A stretch of DNA of 64,000 nt, from assembly GCF_045679555.1 (NCBI RefSeq), contig NC_092094.1:32792655-32856654 (forward strand). Reading direction: 5' to 3'. Shown piece after piece: positions 10,546 to 22,556 of the stretch. Below the pieces are notes generated by a model. It saw only the letters and a list, made by a program, of their open reading frames with translations. It was not told the origin of the DNA and did no database searches. How positions within the stretch are numbered: the stretch's first letter is position 1; each line of letters opens with the position of its first letter. Source of the stretch: Salvelinus alpinus (lineage: Eukaryota > Chordata > Actinopteri > Salmoniformes > Salmonidae). Made by a program: the position numbers and the translations under genes.

Positions 10546-12539
10546 CCTACTGACCACCACCCACTGACCCTCAACACTGATCCTTACTGGCACAACCTCC
10601 AACATCTCAACTGACCCTTACAGCCCCCACCAACCTCTCCTCCAGTGCTGATTAGATTGGCCTTATCATGGGCAGGAAACCCTCATCCATTCCTCCCTTC
10701 ATCCATCTTTCCCTTGATCAGTTTCTGTGCATATCGGACTTGGCTGAACTAGGGGTTCTAGGACCGACACGACTATTGCTGTGGAACAGCCAACCATAGC
10801 CTCCGATCCTGAACTCTGAGCGTGAACTCTGACCTTTAATCCCTGACCCTGAGTCTGCTCCAGTCTGAGCCCAAGGATAACCAGGAATGGGCAAGGGGGG
10901 AGGATGGGTAAGCCCAGACTACACTCAGCCCACCAGGCCCTGACTCATATCTACCCCTGACCCCAGTGTGCTGCCAGTGTGCTCCCATGTGTTTTGGCTC
11001 ATGTTCTGGACCTGTGTGTGTGTACACTGGATCTGCTAGGTTCATTAATTTCATGTTTTATGTTTTAGTTTATATCTCTCTATCGTTTTCTACAACAACA
11101 ACAAGAAAATGCTGGAGAGACTCTATTCACCCCTCTTTATGAAAACCTTCAGAATATATTTCACTCTTCAGGAAAACTGCAGAGTGGATTATTGGACAAT
11201 TCTAGATTATCTGAAAGACTAGACAAACATACAAACATTCCCAAAAATCCTAATCCCAATCCCAACTCCTATCCCACAACCAAAGATCCATCTGGCTGAC
11301 CAATGGCACCAGTCCCATGGACACACTGGGAAAACTGGTTTATCATACTGGGAGTTACACCCCACAATACTAGGAGTCCTCAAAGGAACTGAAAGACGGA
11401 TCAATTCTACTGGGATCCTGCTTAGCACGTCTACTGGGATGTCAGTAATCTGAACTGGTAGTGTACAACAGCCAGCCACACTGATCAACTACTGGGATGA
11501 TCCACACTTCTACTGAGCAGTGAGCTCCTGGACTGGGATGTTTTGCCACTACTGTATACTGGGGGACTGTGGTCAGCTGTACTGGGAGACTATGGACAGA
11601 CTGGGGGCCCTGCACAGCCAGATCAGAGATAGACGGGGACAGACTGTTAGCCACAGGCCACAGACACTTACTCAAGGTTTGGGCCCTGAAAGGCCAAGCC
11701 ACAATATGCAAGGAATCTCACTGAAAGCCAATGTCTTGAGTTTGTGATGGGTGAAACTGTAGCTATATGTGTAGCAGTTTTGGGGTTAAGACCACATATA
11801 GCTTGGGGTGTTTATTTCCAATCATATCTGCAGGCTTTCAGTGGTTTATTTCATCTGGCTCCACCCCTTCGTTTCACTTCCTGGTGAGAAGTGAAAGCTG
11901 ATTGGATGCTTAGGACTGTGTGTGCCTCTCACTCCTCTCTCTCTCTGGTGATGGGCGTATGATGTGTAGCTGATCGATCACACAGCTGTAGCGAAGGGCG
12001 CACCCCTCCTTCACAGTCGAGCTGCGCATATGATAAGATTGGTGAGATGTTAAACACTTCTCGAGGCGTTGTGATATCTGACTCTCTGCGCAGTCCTCTA
12101 GTCCTCTGTTAAAAAATGGGATGCAACCCATGTTTAAGGACCAGTCTGTCTCTGTGACGTCGATCTGTCTGTCCAACTCCACGATTGGTCATTGTCTCAG
12201 ACACTAGGGTAGTATATTTGAGGGTAAACATTTAGATCAGGCATGAGGCCTGTAAACTCAGTACCAGTGGGTACTCGTTTGTACAGGTCACTATCTCAGG
12301 CTATAGTCTCTCCTATCACCAGTCAGAACACACACATCTTGTTTGTGGACACACACTTTTCTCATCAGTGCCATCTATGGTGGTGCTTAAAGTCTGTACA
12401 GTAACCCAGCACTGAAAACAGCCACTCACTAAAATTACAAACCATATAACAACAAATCCCATAGGGCCCGGTTCCTAGTCTAGTGGAGGAAGTGGCCGTG
12501 TTCGAGAGCATCAAAACTATGATATATCATGGGTAAATT

Positions 12540-12620
12540 GTGACTGACTGACTGATCTACAAATAATAATAAGTTATTTATGATGCAAGGTGATTTGTAG
12601 CTAAGTCAGTCAGCAGTCAC
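12540..12620. repeat. Inverted repeat / MITE core
   Basis: Arms gtgactgactgactgatcta at 12540 and ctaagtcagtcagcagtcac ending 12620 are near-perfect inverse copies, extended by ctacaaat/atttgtag inside. They enclose about 28 bp of AT-rich sequence. It is probably the core of a small foldback MITE; no ORF. Confidence 0.6.
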
Positions 12621-13048
12621 CTGCACGGTCGGCCGCAATGTCGAACAAGCCCAGTGTCTGCTATATAGAGAACCTGCTTCCCAGAGCCAAAAGAACATCA
12701 GGGAGAGGTATATACACCAATCAGAGCTGGATCTGCTATGTGGGGTGTTGACTATTGTAACTGTGTCAAGTATTCAATCTAAGTGTTGTTACCAGAGCAC
12801 AACATACACAGTTACACACTATGTATGAAGACTATAGGCCTACTATATACAGAACCAGTTTTCATCTAGTTCTCCTCCTGTCTTTTTGATACATATAAGG
12901 GGATTAAAAACATCTGCATAACAACACATGTATGATGTAAGAGTAAATTCAGACTTGATATAAGAGTAACACACACATATCTAGAATATAAATAATGTCA
13001 CCCCGGCACCAAAAGGGTATTTATATCATTGTGCTTTTATTGTGCCCC

Positions 13049-13286
13049 GTTCAAGACAACTGGGAACTCGGAAATCTCCGACGTCGGACTTCAGTGCGTT
13101 CAAGACAACTGGGAACTCGGGAAAAAAACGAGCTCCAACTGGGAAAAATTGTTTTGGACGGTCATTCGGAATTCCAAGTCGGAAACTCTGGGATCATCCT
13201 AAAGCTGCGACTTCTCCAACCTGAAGATCACTGATGTCATGATTTGAACTCGTTTTATTCTGAGTTCCCAGTTGTCTTGAAAGCAC
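13049..13286. repeat. MITE with gttcaagacaactgggaact termini
   Basis: The left end gttcaagacaactgggaact and right end gagttcccagttgtcttgaa are inverse copies. The left terminal motif occurs a second time at about 13098-13118, so the left arm is duplicated. Non-coding, about 240 bp, within the inferred frmd4a 3'UTR. Confidence 0.65.
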
Positions 13287-14225
13287 CATTACTGTGTAGA
13301 TAATGTCATCAATGAACTCTGAATTTTGACCTTTGTTTAGTAATGGAGGCCATCACCGTATCCCGCTGTAACACAGCTGTGACTCAAAGAGAACATGTAG
13401 ATTCCATATAACTCTCGCTTACATAGACCAACTCTTGTCACAAACCAATTCTTAAGCAGGTATTTTAAAGCACACCTTCTGGTTTTCTGCTGGGGAAAAG
13501 AAGCCTCTGCCCAACGTTGTTGTAATGCTGTATGTGTGGACAGTGTACAAAACCCCAAACAATTCAAAGAATTGCAGTCCCTCTCTCACATCTGCCTGTG
13601 CTTTGTAAAGGCTTATATTCTCCCTTGAATCTTAAAAAAACAAACATCTGAAAACATTGTTTAAATGTTGCACAAAAATCTGAGCCCGTCAAATTAGTTG
13701 AACTTGTACCAAGCGGCATGGAGGACTGAATTTCCTTCCGTTTGAACGAGTTTCACGGCCCCCTCCCCAACCCTGCCACACTGCAAAGTCCTGGTAAAAA
13801 TGCTGTGTCTCTTATGAACTTTGAACTCCTGTTGTTTACCTCTTTAGAACCACTGAGGGACTGCAGTCTGCCATCAGCTAGGCTAAGGCTCATTAGCCTG
13901 TCCATTTCCCATGGATGAGACACCTCTCTGCTAGTTCACACCATTCCATGCATGCTCAAAAAAACAAAAATACTACCCTTCTCCACTCACCTTTTCCTCC
14001 TAGACAGAGAAGCATTCTGTATCCATGACAACACCCCCAAACCCCCAGTTTGACTTTTGACTCCTGACCCCTCTGACCTTTGAACCCAATGTGGTGATGT
14101 GTGCTGTACCCTCTTCTAGGTACCCTATGCCCATACTGTCTGTACTCCATAGAAACAAACATTTTTATAGTTAAAGAATATTAACTCTTTTATCAACCTC
14201 TTTCCTGTACGTACTCTACAGATGG

Positions 14226-16474
14226 GCACTGTAAGCCTAAGTGGGGTTTTTAACATTCACTGTAAGCCTAAGTGGGGTTTTTAACATTCACTGTAAGCCT
14301 AAGTGGGGGTTTTAACATTCACTGTAAGCCTAAGTGGGGTTTTAACATTCACTGTAAGCCTAAGTGGGGGTTTTAACATTCACTGTAAGCCTAAGTGGGG
14401 GTTTTAACATTCACTGTAAGCCTAAGTGGGGTTTTAACATTCACTGTAAGCCTAAGTGGGGTTTTAACATTCACTGTAAGCCTAAATGGGGGTTTTAACA
14501 TTCACTGTAAGCCTAAGTGGGGGTTTTAACATTCACTGTAAGCCTAAGTGGGGGTTTTAACATTCACTGTAAGCCTAAGTGGGGGTTTTAACATTCACTG
14601 TAAGCCTAAGTGGGGTTTTAACATTCACTGTAAGCCTAAATGGGGGTTTTAACATTCACTGTAAGCCTAAGTGGGGGTTTTAACATTCACTGTAAGCCTA
14701 AGTGGGGGTTTTAACATTCACTGTAAGCCTAAGTGGGGGTTTTAACATTCACTGTAAGCCTAAGTGGGGGTTTTAACATTCACTGTAAGCCTAAGTGGGG
14801 GTTTTAACATTCACTGTAAGCCTAAGTGGGGGTTTTAACATTCACTGTAAGCCTAAGTGGGGGTTTTAACATTCACTGTAAGCCTAAGTGGGGGTTTTAA
14901 CATTCACTGTAAGCCTAAGTGGGGGTTTTAACATTCACTGTAAGCCTAAGTGGGGGTTTTAACATTCACTGTAAGCCTAAGTGGGGGTTTTAACATTCAC
15001 TGTAAGCCTAAGTGGGGGTTTTAACATTCACTGTAAGCCTAAGTGGGGGTTTTAACATTCACTGTAAGCCTAAGTGGGGGTTTTAACATTCACTGTAAGC
15101 CTAAGTGGGGGTTTTAACATTCACTGTAAGCCTAAGTGGGGGTTTTAACATTCACTGTAAGCCTAAGTGGGGGTTTTAACATTCACTGTAAGCCTAAGTG
15201 GGGGTTTTAACATTCACTGTAAGCCTAAGTGGGGGTTTTAACATTCACTGTAAGCCTAAGTGGGGGTTTTAACATTCACTGTAAGCCTAAGTGGGGGTTT
15301 TAACATTCACTGTAAGCCTAAATGGGGGTTTTAACATTCACTGTAAGCCTAAGTGGGGTTTTAACATTCACTGTAAGCCTAAGTGGGGTTTTTAACATTC
15401 ACTGTAAGCCTAAGTGGGGGTTTTAACATTCACTGTAAGCCTAAGTGGGGGTTTTAACATTCACTGTAAGCCTAAGTGGGGGTTTTAACATTCACTGTAA
15501 GCCTAAGTGGGGGTTTTAACATTCACTGTAAGCCTAAGTGGGGTTTTAACATTCACTGTAAGCCTAAGTGGGGGTTTTAACATTCACTGTAAGCCTAAAT
15601 GGGGTTTTAACATTCACTGTAAGCCTAAGTGGGGGTTTTAACATTCACTGTAAGCCTAAGTGGGGTTTTAACATTCACTGTAAGCCTAAGTGGGGTTTTT
15701 AACATTCACTGTAAGCCTAAGTGGGGGTTTTAACATTCACTGTAAGCCTAAGTGGGGTTTTTAACATTCACTGTAAGCCTAAGTGGGGGTTTTAACATTC
15801 ACTGTAAGCCTAAGTGGGGGTTTTAACATTCACTGTAAGCCTAAGTGGGGTTTTTAACATTCACTGTAAGCCTAAGTGGGGGTTTTAACATTCACTGTAA
15901 GCCTAAGTGGGGTTTTAACATTCACTGTAAGCCTAAGTGGGGGTTTTAACATTCACTGTAAGCCTAAGTGGGGTTTTTAACATTCACTGTAAGCCTAAGT
16001 GGGGTTTTTAACATTCACTGTAAGCCTAAGTGGGGGTTTTAACATTCACTGTAAGCCTAAGTGGGGTTTTTAACATTCACTGTAAGCCTAAGTGGGGGTT
16101 TTAACATTCACTGTAAGCCTAAGTGGGGGTTTTAACATTCACTGTAAGCCTAAGTGGGGTTTTTAACATTCACTGTAAGCCTAAGTGGGGTTTTAACATT
16201 CACTGTAAGCCTAAGTGGGGTTTTAACATTCACTGTAAGCCTAAGTGGGGGTTTTAACATTCACTGTAAGCCTAAGTGGGGGTTTTAACATTCACTGTAA
16301 GCCTAAGTGGATTTTTAACATTCACTGTAAGCCTAAGTGGGTTTTTAACATTCACTGTAAGCCTAAGTGGGTTTTTAACATTCACTGTAAGCCTAAGTGG
16401 GGGTTTTAACATTCACTGTAAGCCTAAGTGGGGGTTTTAACATTCACTGTAAGCCTAAGTGGGGGTTTTAACAT
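14226..16474 (+). repeat. 31-bp minisatellite array, about 73 copies
   Basis: Unit: cactgtaagcctaagtgggg followed by gttttaacatt. Units are 30 or 31 bp, differing mainly at the G/T junction (G5T4, G4T5, G4T4) and at one G-to-A site (cctaaatggg). A central block of about 20 identical G5T4 units (about 14645-15310) is flanked by mixed variants. Three units near 16305-16380 have shortened G-runs. The G-rich strand is the frmd4a sense strand. It has no spacers of unique sequence, so it is not a CRISPR-like array. Confidence 0.97.
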
Positions 16475-16924
16475 AACCATGTTCCTTTTTATATGAACCA
16501 GTATTAGTTGTTTCTTTGGTTTTTGTTTCTAAGTTCTGACATAGTAAAAATCCTTTCAGGTGCTATATGATGACCAGTTACCGCTTTGTCACATAGGATA
16601 TAGACTCTCCTCATTGTTGTCAATAGTTTTAATACGTTGTGCAGAGCAAAGACCGTCCCTTTAGGCAGTAGGACACCCATCCACCAGACCATAGAGCATG
16701 TAACATGATTTTATTGGTTCTCTTCAACTGTAACCTGACGAAAAAAAGGTGTTGTAGAAAAAAACTGTGTGGAATTGACACAAAAAAATACTGAATTCCA
16801 GTTAATTTATTCTTTTTTCTATTAAGACTTTGTATAGGAACTTTCCATTTTTCTAAATGGTGTTGTTGGCACCTGATGATGGATTGTCCAGATGAGAAGA
16901 ATTGGTGGTTCTTCAGATTATGAA

Positions 16925-16930
16925 AATAAA
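16925..16930 (+). terminator. frmd4a: Candidate poly(A) signal AATAAA for frmd4a
   Basis: AATAAA is followed within about 40 bp by a T/G-rich stretch (gatggtttcctggtctcttc). It is the first canonical hexamer seen after the minisatellite, so it is a plausible cleavage site for the long 3'UTR isoform. Confidence 0.4.
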
Positions 16931-16950
16931 TTATTGCTGAATGTTCTCAA

Positions 16951-18539
16951 GATGGTTTCCTGGTCTCTTCTTCTCTGTGTAATCTGTTGTATGTTCCTAA
17001 AGGTTTAGGGGTAGCATGTCCCTCTCACACCTCAATAGCTCAAAGTGGCTTCCTCTCCACCTCTCCTTTCCTCTACTCTGGTAACTTTGGACTGATGCAG
17101 TAAATACCTGGCTGGCTTCATTGTCTTACGTCAGATAGCGTAACGATTCTGCCTGCACTGACTGATGGGTCGGTTGAGGGACAAGCATATCGTAGGTGAC
17201 ACCACCTGTCTGAAGACAATAGGCGGGCCTGGCATGCACCATATTGCTTGAACTTTTATCAGAGCAAATTAAGGAGAGGAAGCCACATTCAGATGGGAAA
17301 ATAATTAGGAGGACACCACTGAAAAGAACACACTCCTGTACAACCCTCCACCCTGTGGTCTCCATGCTGACAGACCCAGTCTTCAGACAGACCCACTCTG
17401 GGACCCCATCTCTTTGAAACTGGGGATTGAAAATCCCCTCACATCAGAGAGGCAAACTCAGGCAAGTCCAACTGTTAGCCCCCCATTCTCTTTCCCTTGC
17501 CTTCTTTCTCTTACCCTTTGACATTCTCTTCCTTTTCCATCTCCATTCTCTCCCCCCCCCACACCCTCTCCCACTATACTCCCTCTCTCCTCTAAAAAAT
17601 CCATATTTTCTCTGCTGGTGTTCCCATAGCAGTGCTCTCAGAAACTGTTTCCTGTCTTACTTTATTTAGGAACCCTTTAGGAATGGTGTGTGCATGTTTG
17701 AAATAGTGTGTGTGTATGTGTGTGTGTGGGACTTTGCTTTGCTTAGTGGACCTCAGGCAGTACTGAAATGGACCAGAACCGATTAAATTAATCATGTAAC
17801 AATGAACTCAGGATTTGGGGCACCACGAGAGCGGTTGTTAAAAGTTACCATCTCCCGAATACATTTTTGAGAAGCGTAGTAGAATGGTCCCACTTAAGTT
17901 CACTTTTCTAGATACTTTACTTAGGACAGCTAATCAGCCGTACCAGTGATTGTCCGGGAGGTGATGTTATTGTCTCTACCTCATGTTGAGATTGCAGAGT
18001 TCGAACCACTTTGGACGTGAGCTGCAGCTCAACGCCTCTCTGGTCTCATATGTTAATTCTTAACCCATCATTTTATACAGTTCTTCTAAAGGGGTGGTTC
18101 GTGAGGCTGACACTCTCTGAGGGGGGCTCAAGGGGGCGGTGACTATTCACTTGTACAAAGTTATAGAAACAATTTCCTCTTACAGTTTCTAAGATCACAT
18201 CCCTCTCTTAACAAAAACACTATCATCATTTTTCATATTTTATCCACAACGTAGAGGATGGACACTTCACAGATATAGAGTGTATACTTTTCAAGTTACA
18301 GTATAAAATATTTATTGACATCACAAAATAACCAAATTACATTATTATTGTTTAGATCGCCTCTGACCATTCCTCACGTTCTATGTCAGAAATATTGTTC
18401 CAGTATTCGCTTTATAATGTGTTAGTGTTTAGACGGGAAAATGTCTGTGTAGACAAAGGCACGTTCATGTGTGAACATTGGAGAGGGATGTCCTCTCCTT
18501 GAGAGTGTGTGCTGTCACCCTCTGCGGGTGAGAGGCTGA
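16951..18539. other. Intergenic stretch, no gene seen
   Basis: No ORF longer than about 80 codons with protein-like composition. It contains a C-run near 17550, a short GT-rich stretch near 17706-17727 and no obvious terminal repeats. I see no feature that can be supported. Confidence 0.6.
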
Positions 18540-18578
18540 AGTTATTTATTGCCAAGCTGATCTGACCTATTCGGATCC

Positions 18579-19961
18579 TCACAGGACAGTCATGACAGGG
18601 TGATCAGGACAGTCTAGGATAATGTTAGCTCTCCTCACCACTTGCTTTCTGAATGTCACTGAGAGCTGTGCCTGTTGCACCCCGATGACCTTGCTGGCCA
18701 CCTTAACAACCCTGTCTAACCTATTTTTGTTGTAAACATTAAGATTGCCAAACCAGGCCAACATCGAGAACATCAACACGGATTCAATAAAACTCCTGTA
18801 AAATAGTGTCATCATTGTCTTGCTGACATTAAAACCAGCTACTGTCCCTTTTTACAGATGGCATCTGTTCTCCTCAAACGTCAACTTGTTGTCCAGCACT
18901 GTTCCCAGGTACTTGTAGGTATATTGACCAGGTCAATGTCATTTCCCATGACCACAGTGGGTGTGTGGTTCAGTGGCTGCCTTCTAAAGTCAATATCTTT
19001 AGTTTTGGAGACATTCAGTTGGAGGAAGCAGTTCTCACACCGTGACACAAAGTCATCTACCACAGGCCCATGCTCAGACTCTCCATCCTGTAGGAGACTG
19101 ACGATGACAAAGTCATCAGCAAACTTGATGATGTGCCTGTTTTCATATTCGCTACGACAGTCATTAGTGTATAATATGTACAGGAGAGGAGAGAGCACAC
19201 AACCTTGTGGGGATCCGGTGGAGGAGCAGAGCTGCTTTGACATGACGCCACTTGTTGGAACCGGTCGGTAAGGAAGTCCACAATCCAGCCCACAATGCTC
19301 ACGTCCAGCTTGAAGTGGGAGAGCAGCTTCTCTGCTAGTATATGAGATTGTATTGTATTGAAGGTCGAAGATAAGTCGATGAACAGAAGCTTCGCATGGG
19401 TTTTTGGGCCCTCCAGGTGTTTGTAGAGGAAGTTGAATAGGGTTAGAGTGGCGTCCTCGACCCCCCCAGTAAGCAAACTGCAGGGGGTCCAGGGAATTCT
19501 CAACCTTACGTAGTACATCTTTCTTGATTAGCTTCTCGAATGATTTCATCACCAAGGATGTCAGTGCCACTGGCCTAAAGTCATTTAGCACCTTGCGGTA
19601 TTTGCTTTTTGCCACAGGAACAACAGTTGCATGCTTCCAGAGTTTAGGCACCTTCTGCAGCTCGAGTGACAGCATGGAAATGTGATGAAAAATGACACTA
19701 AGTTGTTGACTTAAGTACCTGTCCACCAACATTGTCTGGTCCTGGGCTCTTTTTAACTTTTTTCGGTCTGAATAGGCTGATGACACTCTGGATGCTAAAT
19801 TCCATTTTGGGAGTAGCAATTGTCCTCATACGCACCTCAATAATTTCTCCACTAAAGTTCTGATTGTCAAATCTGAGATTAAAACCATTTAGCTCATCAG
19901 CCAGTCCTTTGTTTGAGTTAAAACCATCAACCTGTATCATCTTGTTTCCCTTGTAGCCCAA
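18579..19961 (-). pseudogene. Rex1-like reverse transcriptase, frameshifted
   Basis: RT blocks are seen in three frames: LADELNGFNLRFD (about 19900), FRPVALTSLVMKSFEK (about 19550), SPQGCVLSPLLYILYTNDCR (about 19200) and the catalytic FADDFVIVS at about 19104-19125. Frame changes near 19460 and 19250, and another between 18881 and 18815, break the protein. Catalytic FADD is intact, but the ORF is dead. Confidence 0.85.
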
Positions 19962-19995
19962 CCATAGTTCTCATTCCATTACAGGCAGCCCTAAG

Positions 19996-20377
19996 TGTAA
20001 CGGCTTTCTTCCATAGGTGAAGGAGAGGACCAAAGTGCAGCGCGGCTAGTGTTCAACATGTTTAATGAAGAACAAGTGAAACACTACAAACAACATACAA
20101 AATAACAAAATGTGCAAAAAACCGAGACAGACCTATCTGGTGCAGACAACCACAGAGACAGGAAACAAACACCCACAAAATCCCAACACAAAACAAGCCT
20201 CCTATATATGATTCTCAATCAGGGACAACGATTACCATCTGCCTCTGATTGAGAACCATATTAGGCTGGACATAGAAACAGACAAACTAGACACACAACA
20301 TAGAATTCCCACCCAGCTCACGTCCTGACCAACACTAAACAAGCAAAACACATAATAACTCTGGTCAGGACGTTACA
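19996..20377 (-). repeat. 3' LTR of the non-autonomous element
   Basis: On the minus strand it runs TGTAACGTCC...GCCGTTACA. It appears identical to the partner at 22493-22874 over the stretches I compared by eye. It contains catatataggaggc (TATA-like), cattaaa (poly-A-like) and an internal inverted pair ggttctcaatcag / ctgattgagaa. Confidence 0.9.
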
Positions 20378-20414
20378 GTACCCCCCTCCTGAGGTGCGGA
20401 CTCCGAACGCACCC

Positions 20415-22556
20415 CTACAACTCAAGAGGAGGGTCTGGGTGGGCATCTGTCCGCGGTGGCGGCTCCGGCGGTGGACGAGGACACCACTCCACCACTGTCT
20501 TTGTCCCCCTCCTTAGCGTCCTTTGAGTGGCGACCCTCGCCCACGACCTTGGCCTAAGAATCCTCCCCAAGGCCCCCACATGATTTTGGAGGTAGCTCAG
20601 GACAGAGAGGTAGCTCAGGACAGAGAGGTAGCTCAGGACAGAGAGGTAGCTCAGGACAGAGAGGTAGCTCAGGACAGAGAGGTAGCTCAGGACAGAGAGG
20701 CAACTCCGGACTAATGGCAGCTCCGGACTGAGTGGCAGCTCCGGACTGAGTGGCAGCTCCGGACTGAGTGGCAGCTCCGGACTGAGTGGCAGCTCCGGAC
20801 TGAGTGGCAGCTCCGGACTGAGTGGCAGCTCCTGACTGAGTGGCAGCTCCTGACTGAGTGGCAGCTCATGACTGAGTGGCAGCTCATGACTGTAGGGCAG
20901 CTCATGACTGTAGGGCAGCTCATGACTGTAGGGCAGCTCATGACTGTAGGGCAGCTCATGACTGTAGGGCAGCTCATGACTGTAGGGCAGCTCATGGCTG
21001 TAGGGCAGCTCATGACTGTAGGGCAGCTCATGACTGTAGGGCAGCTCATGACTGGCTGGCGGCTCTGGACGCTCATGGCTGGCTGACGGCTCCGGCAGAT
21101 CCTGTCTGGTTGGCGGCTCTGGCAGATCCTGTCTGGTTGGCGGCCCTGGCAGATCCTGACTGACGAATGGCTCTAGCGGCTCCTGACTGACGAACGGCTC
21201 TGACAGCTCGGGACAGACGGGCGGCTCTAACGGCTCGGGACAGACGGATGGCTCAGACGGCGCTGGGGAGACGGATGGCTCAGATGGCGCTGGGGAGACG
21301 GATGGCTCAGATGGCGCTGGGGAGACAGATGGCTCCGATGGCGCGGGGGAGACAGATGGCTCCGATGGCGCTTGGCAGACGGCCAGCTCAGACGGCGTTG
21401 GGCAGACGGACTGTTCAGACGGCGTTGGGCAGACGGACAGTTCAGACGGCGTTGAGCAGACGGGCAGTTCAGGCGCCGCTGGGCAGACGGGCAGTTCAGG
21501 CACCGCTGGGCAGACGGCAGACTCTGGCCGGCTGAGACGCACTATAGGCCTGATGCGTGGTGCCGGAACTGGAGGTACCGGGCTGAGGGCACGCACCTCA
21601 GGGCGAGTGCGGGGAGAAGGAACAGTGCGTACAGGGCTCTGGAGACGCACAGGAGGCTTGGTGCGTGGTGCCGGAACTGGAGGCACTGAGCTGGAGACAC
21701 GCACCATAGGAAGAGTGCGTGGAGGAGGAACAGGGCTCTGGAAACGCACTGGAAGCCTGGTGCGTGGTGTAGGCACTGGTGGTACTGGGCTGGGGCGGGG
21801 AGGTAGCGCCGGAAATACCGGACCGTGCAGGCGTACTGGCTCCCTTGAGCATTGAGCCTGCCCAACCTTACCTGGTTGAATACTCCCCGTCGCCCGACCA
21901 GTGCGGGGAGGTGGAATAACCCGCACCGGGCTATGTAGGCGAACCGGGGACACCATGCGTAAGGCTGGTGCCATGTAAGCCGGCCCAAGGAGACGTACTG
22001 GTGGCCAGATATGTAGAGCCGGCTTCATGGCACTTGGCTCAATGCTCAATCTAGCCCTACCAGTGCGGGGAGGTGGAATAACCCGCACCGGGCTATGCAC
22101 ACGTACAGGAGACACCGTGCGCTCTACTGCGTAACACGGTGTCTGCCCGTACTCCCGCTCTCCACGGTTAGCCTGGGAAGTGGGCGCAGGTCTCCTACCT
22201 GCCCTTGGCCCACTACCTCTTAGCCCCCCCCCAATAAATTTTTGGGGTTTCTTCTCGGGCTTCCTTGCTAGCCGCGTACCTTCATAGCTTCGGTTCCTTT
22301 CTCCGGTAGCCTCTGCTCTCCTCAATGCCTCCAGCTGTTCCCATGGGAGGCGATCCTTTCCAGCCAGGATCTCCTCCCATGTGTAGCAACCCTTGCCGTT
22401 TAAGACATCTTCCCATGTCCATTCCTCTGTCTGTCTCTGCTGCTGTCGCTGCCCGTTGCCACGCTGCTTGGTCCGGGTTTGGTGGGTGTTTCTGTAACGG
22501 CTTTCTTCCATAGGTGAAGGAGAGGACCAAAGTGCAGCGCGGCTAGTGTTCAACAT
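20415..22556 (-). CDS. Proline-rich repeat protein of the non-autonomous LTR element
   Basis: A 713-codon uninterrupted ORF starting inside the 5' LTR. The N-terminal part (about residues 40-85) has WTWEDVLNGKGCYTWEEI and LPWEQLEALRRAE, repeated W-E-x-(I/V/L) motifs. The middle is Pro/Arg-rich (SPVRVIPPPRTGRA, repeated PVPPVPAPRTR). Next come nonapeptide repeats PSEPSVSPA and hexapeptide repeats SHELPY then SPELPL. From about 20704 downward the repeat is read in a shifted frame (SVLSYL), so a frameshift has probably changed the C-terminus. No gag zinc knuckle or pol domain. The role is unknown; a gag-like packaging function is conjecture. Confidence 0.7.
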   Translation of the reverse strand: MLNTSRAALWSSPSPMEESRYRNTHQTRTKQRGNGQRQQQRQTEEWTWEDVLNGKGCYTWEEILAGKDRLPWEQLEALRRAEATGERNRSYEGTRLARKPEKKPQKFIGGGLRGSGPRAGRRPAPTSQANRGEREYGQTPCYAVERTVSPVRVHSPVRVIPPPRTGRARLSIEPSAMKPALHIWPPVRLLGPAYMAPALRMVSPVRLHSPVRVIPPPRTGRATGSIQPGKVGQAQCSREPVRLHGPVFPALPPRPSPVPPVPTPRTRLPVRFQSPVPPPRTLPMVRVSSSVPPVPAPRTKPPVRLQSPVRTVPSPRTRPEVRALSPVPPVPAPRIRPIVRLSRPESAVCPAVPELPVCPAAPELPVCSTPSELSVCPTPSEQSVCPTPSELAVCQAPSEPSVSPAPSEPSVSPAPSEPSVSPAPSEPSVSPAPSEPSVCPEPLEPPVCPELSEPFVSQEPLEPFVSQDLPGPPTRQDLPEPPTRQDLPEPSASHERPEPPASHELPYSHELPYSHELPYSHELPYSHELPYSHELPYSHELPYSHELPYSHELPYSHELPLSHELPLSQELPLSQELPLSPELPLSPELPLSPELPLSPELPLSPELPLSPELPLVRSCLSVLSYLSVLSYLSVLSYLSVLSYLSVLSYLSVLSYLQNHVGALGRILRPRSWARVATQRTLRRGTKTVVEWCPRPPPEPPPRTDAHPDPPLEL

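Larger units (their letters stand above)
10546..16950 (+). other. frmd4a: Inferred frmd4a 3'UTR and terminal region
   Basis: No convincing ORF follows the TGA at 10545. Sequence here is largely single-copy in appearance, except for two inverted-repeat elements and the large minisatellite. A polyadenylation signal AATAAA lies at 16925-16930; an ATTAAA at about 12903 is an earlier candidate. The 3'UTR extent is inferred; no transcript data are available. Confidence 0.5.

Noticed and set aside
11910-12182. 90-codon minus ORF
   Set aside because: No domain or family resemblance, low-complexity flanks, and it lies in the inferred frmd4a 3'UTR.
14226-16474. CRISPR-like array
   Set aside because: Units are contiguous with no unique spacers, in a vertebrate context; it is a minisatellite.
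17820-18120. tRNA gene or tRNA-like SINE
   Set aside because: gagttcgaaccactt resembles a B box, but no A box or cloverleaf fits at the right spacing.
20711-21163. Additional repeat-rich ORFs on both strands in the LTR element
   Set aside because: They are shadow frames of the 18-bp repeats; the 20415-22556 minus frame starts in the LTR and spans the element.
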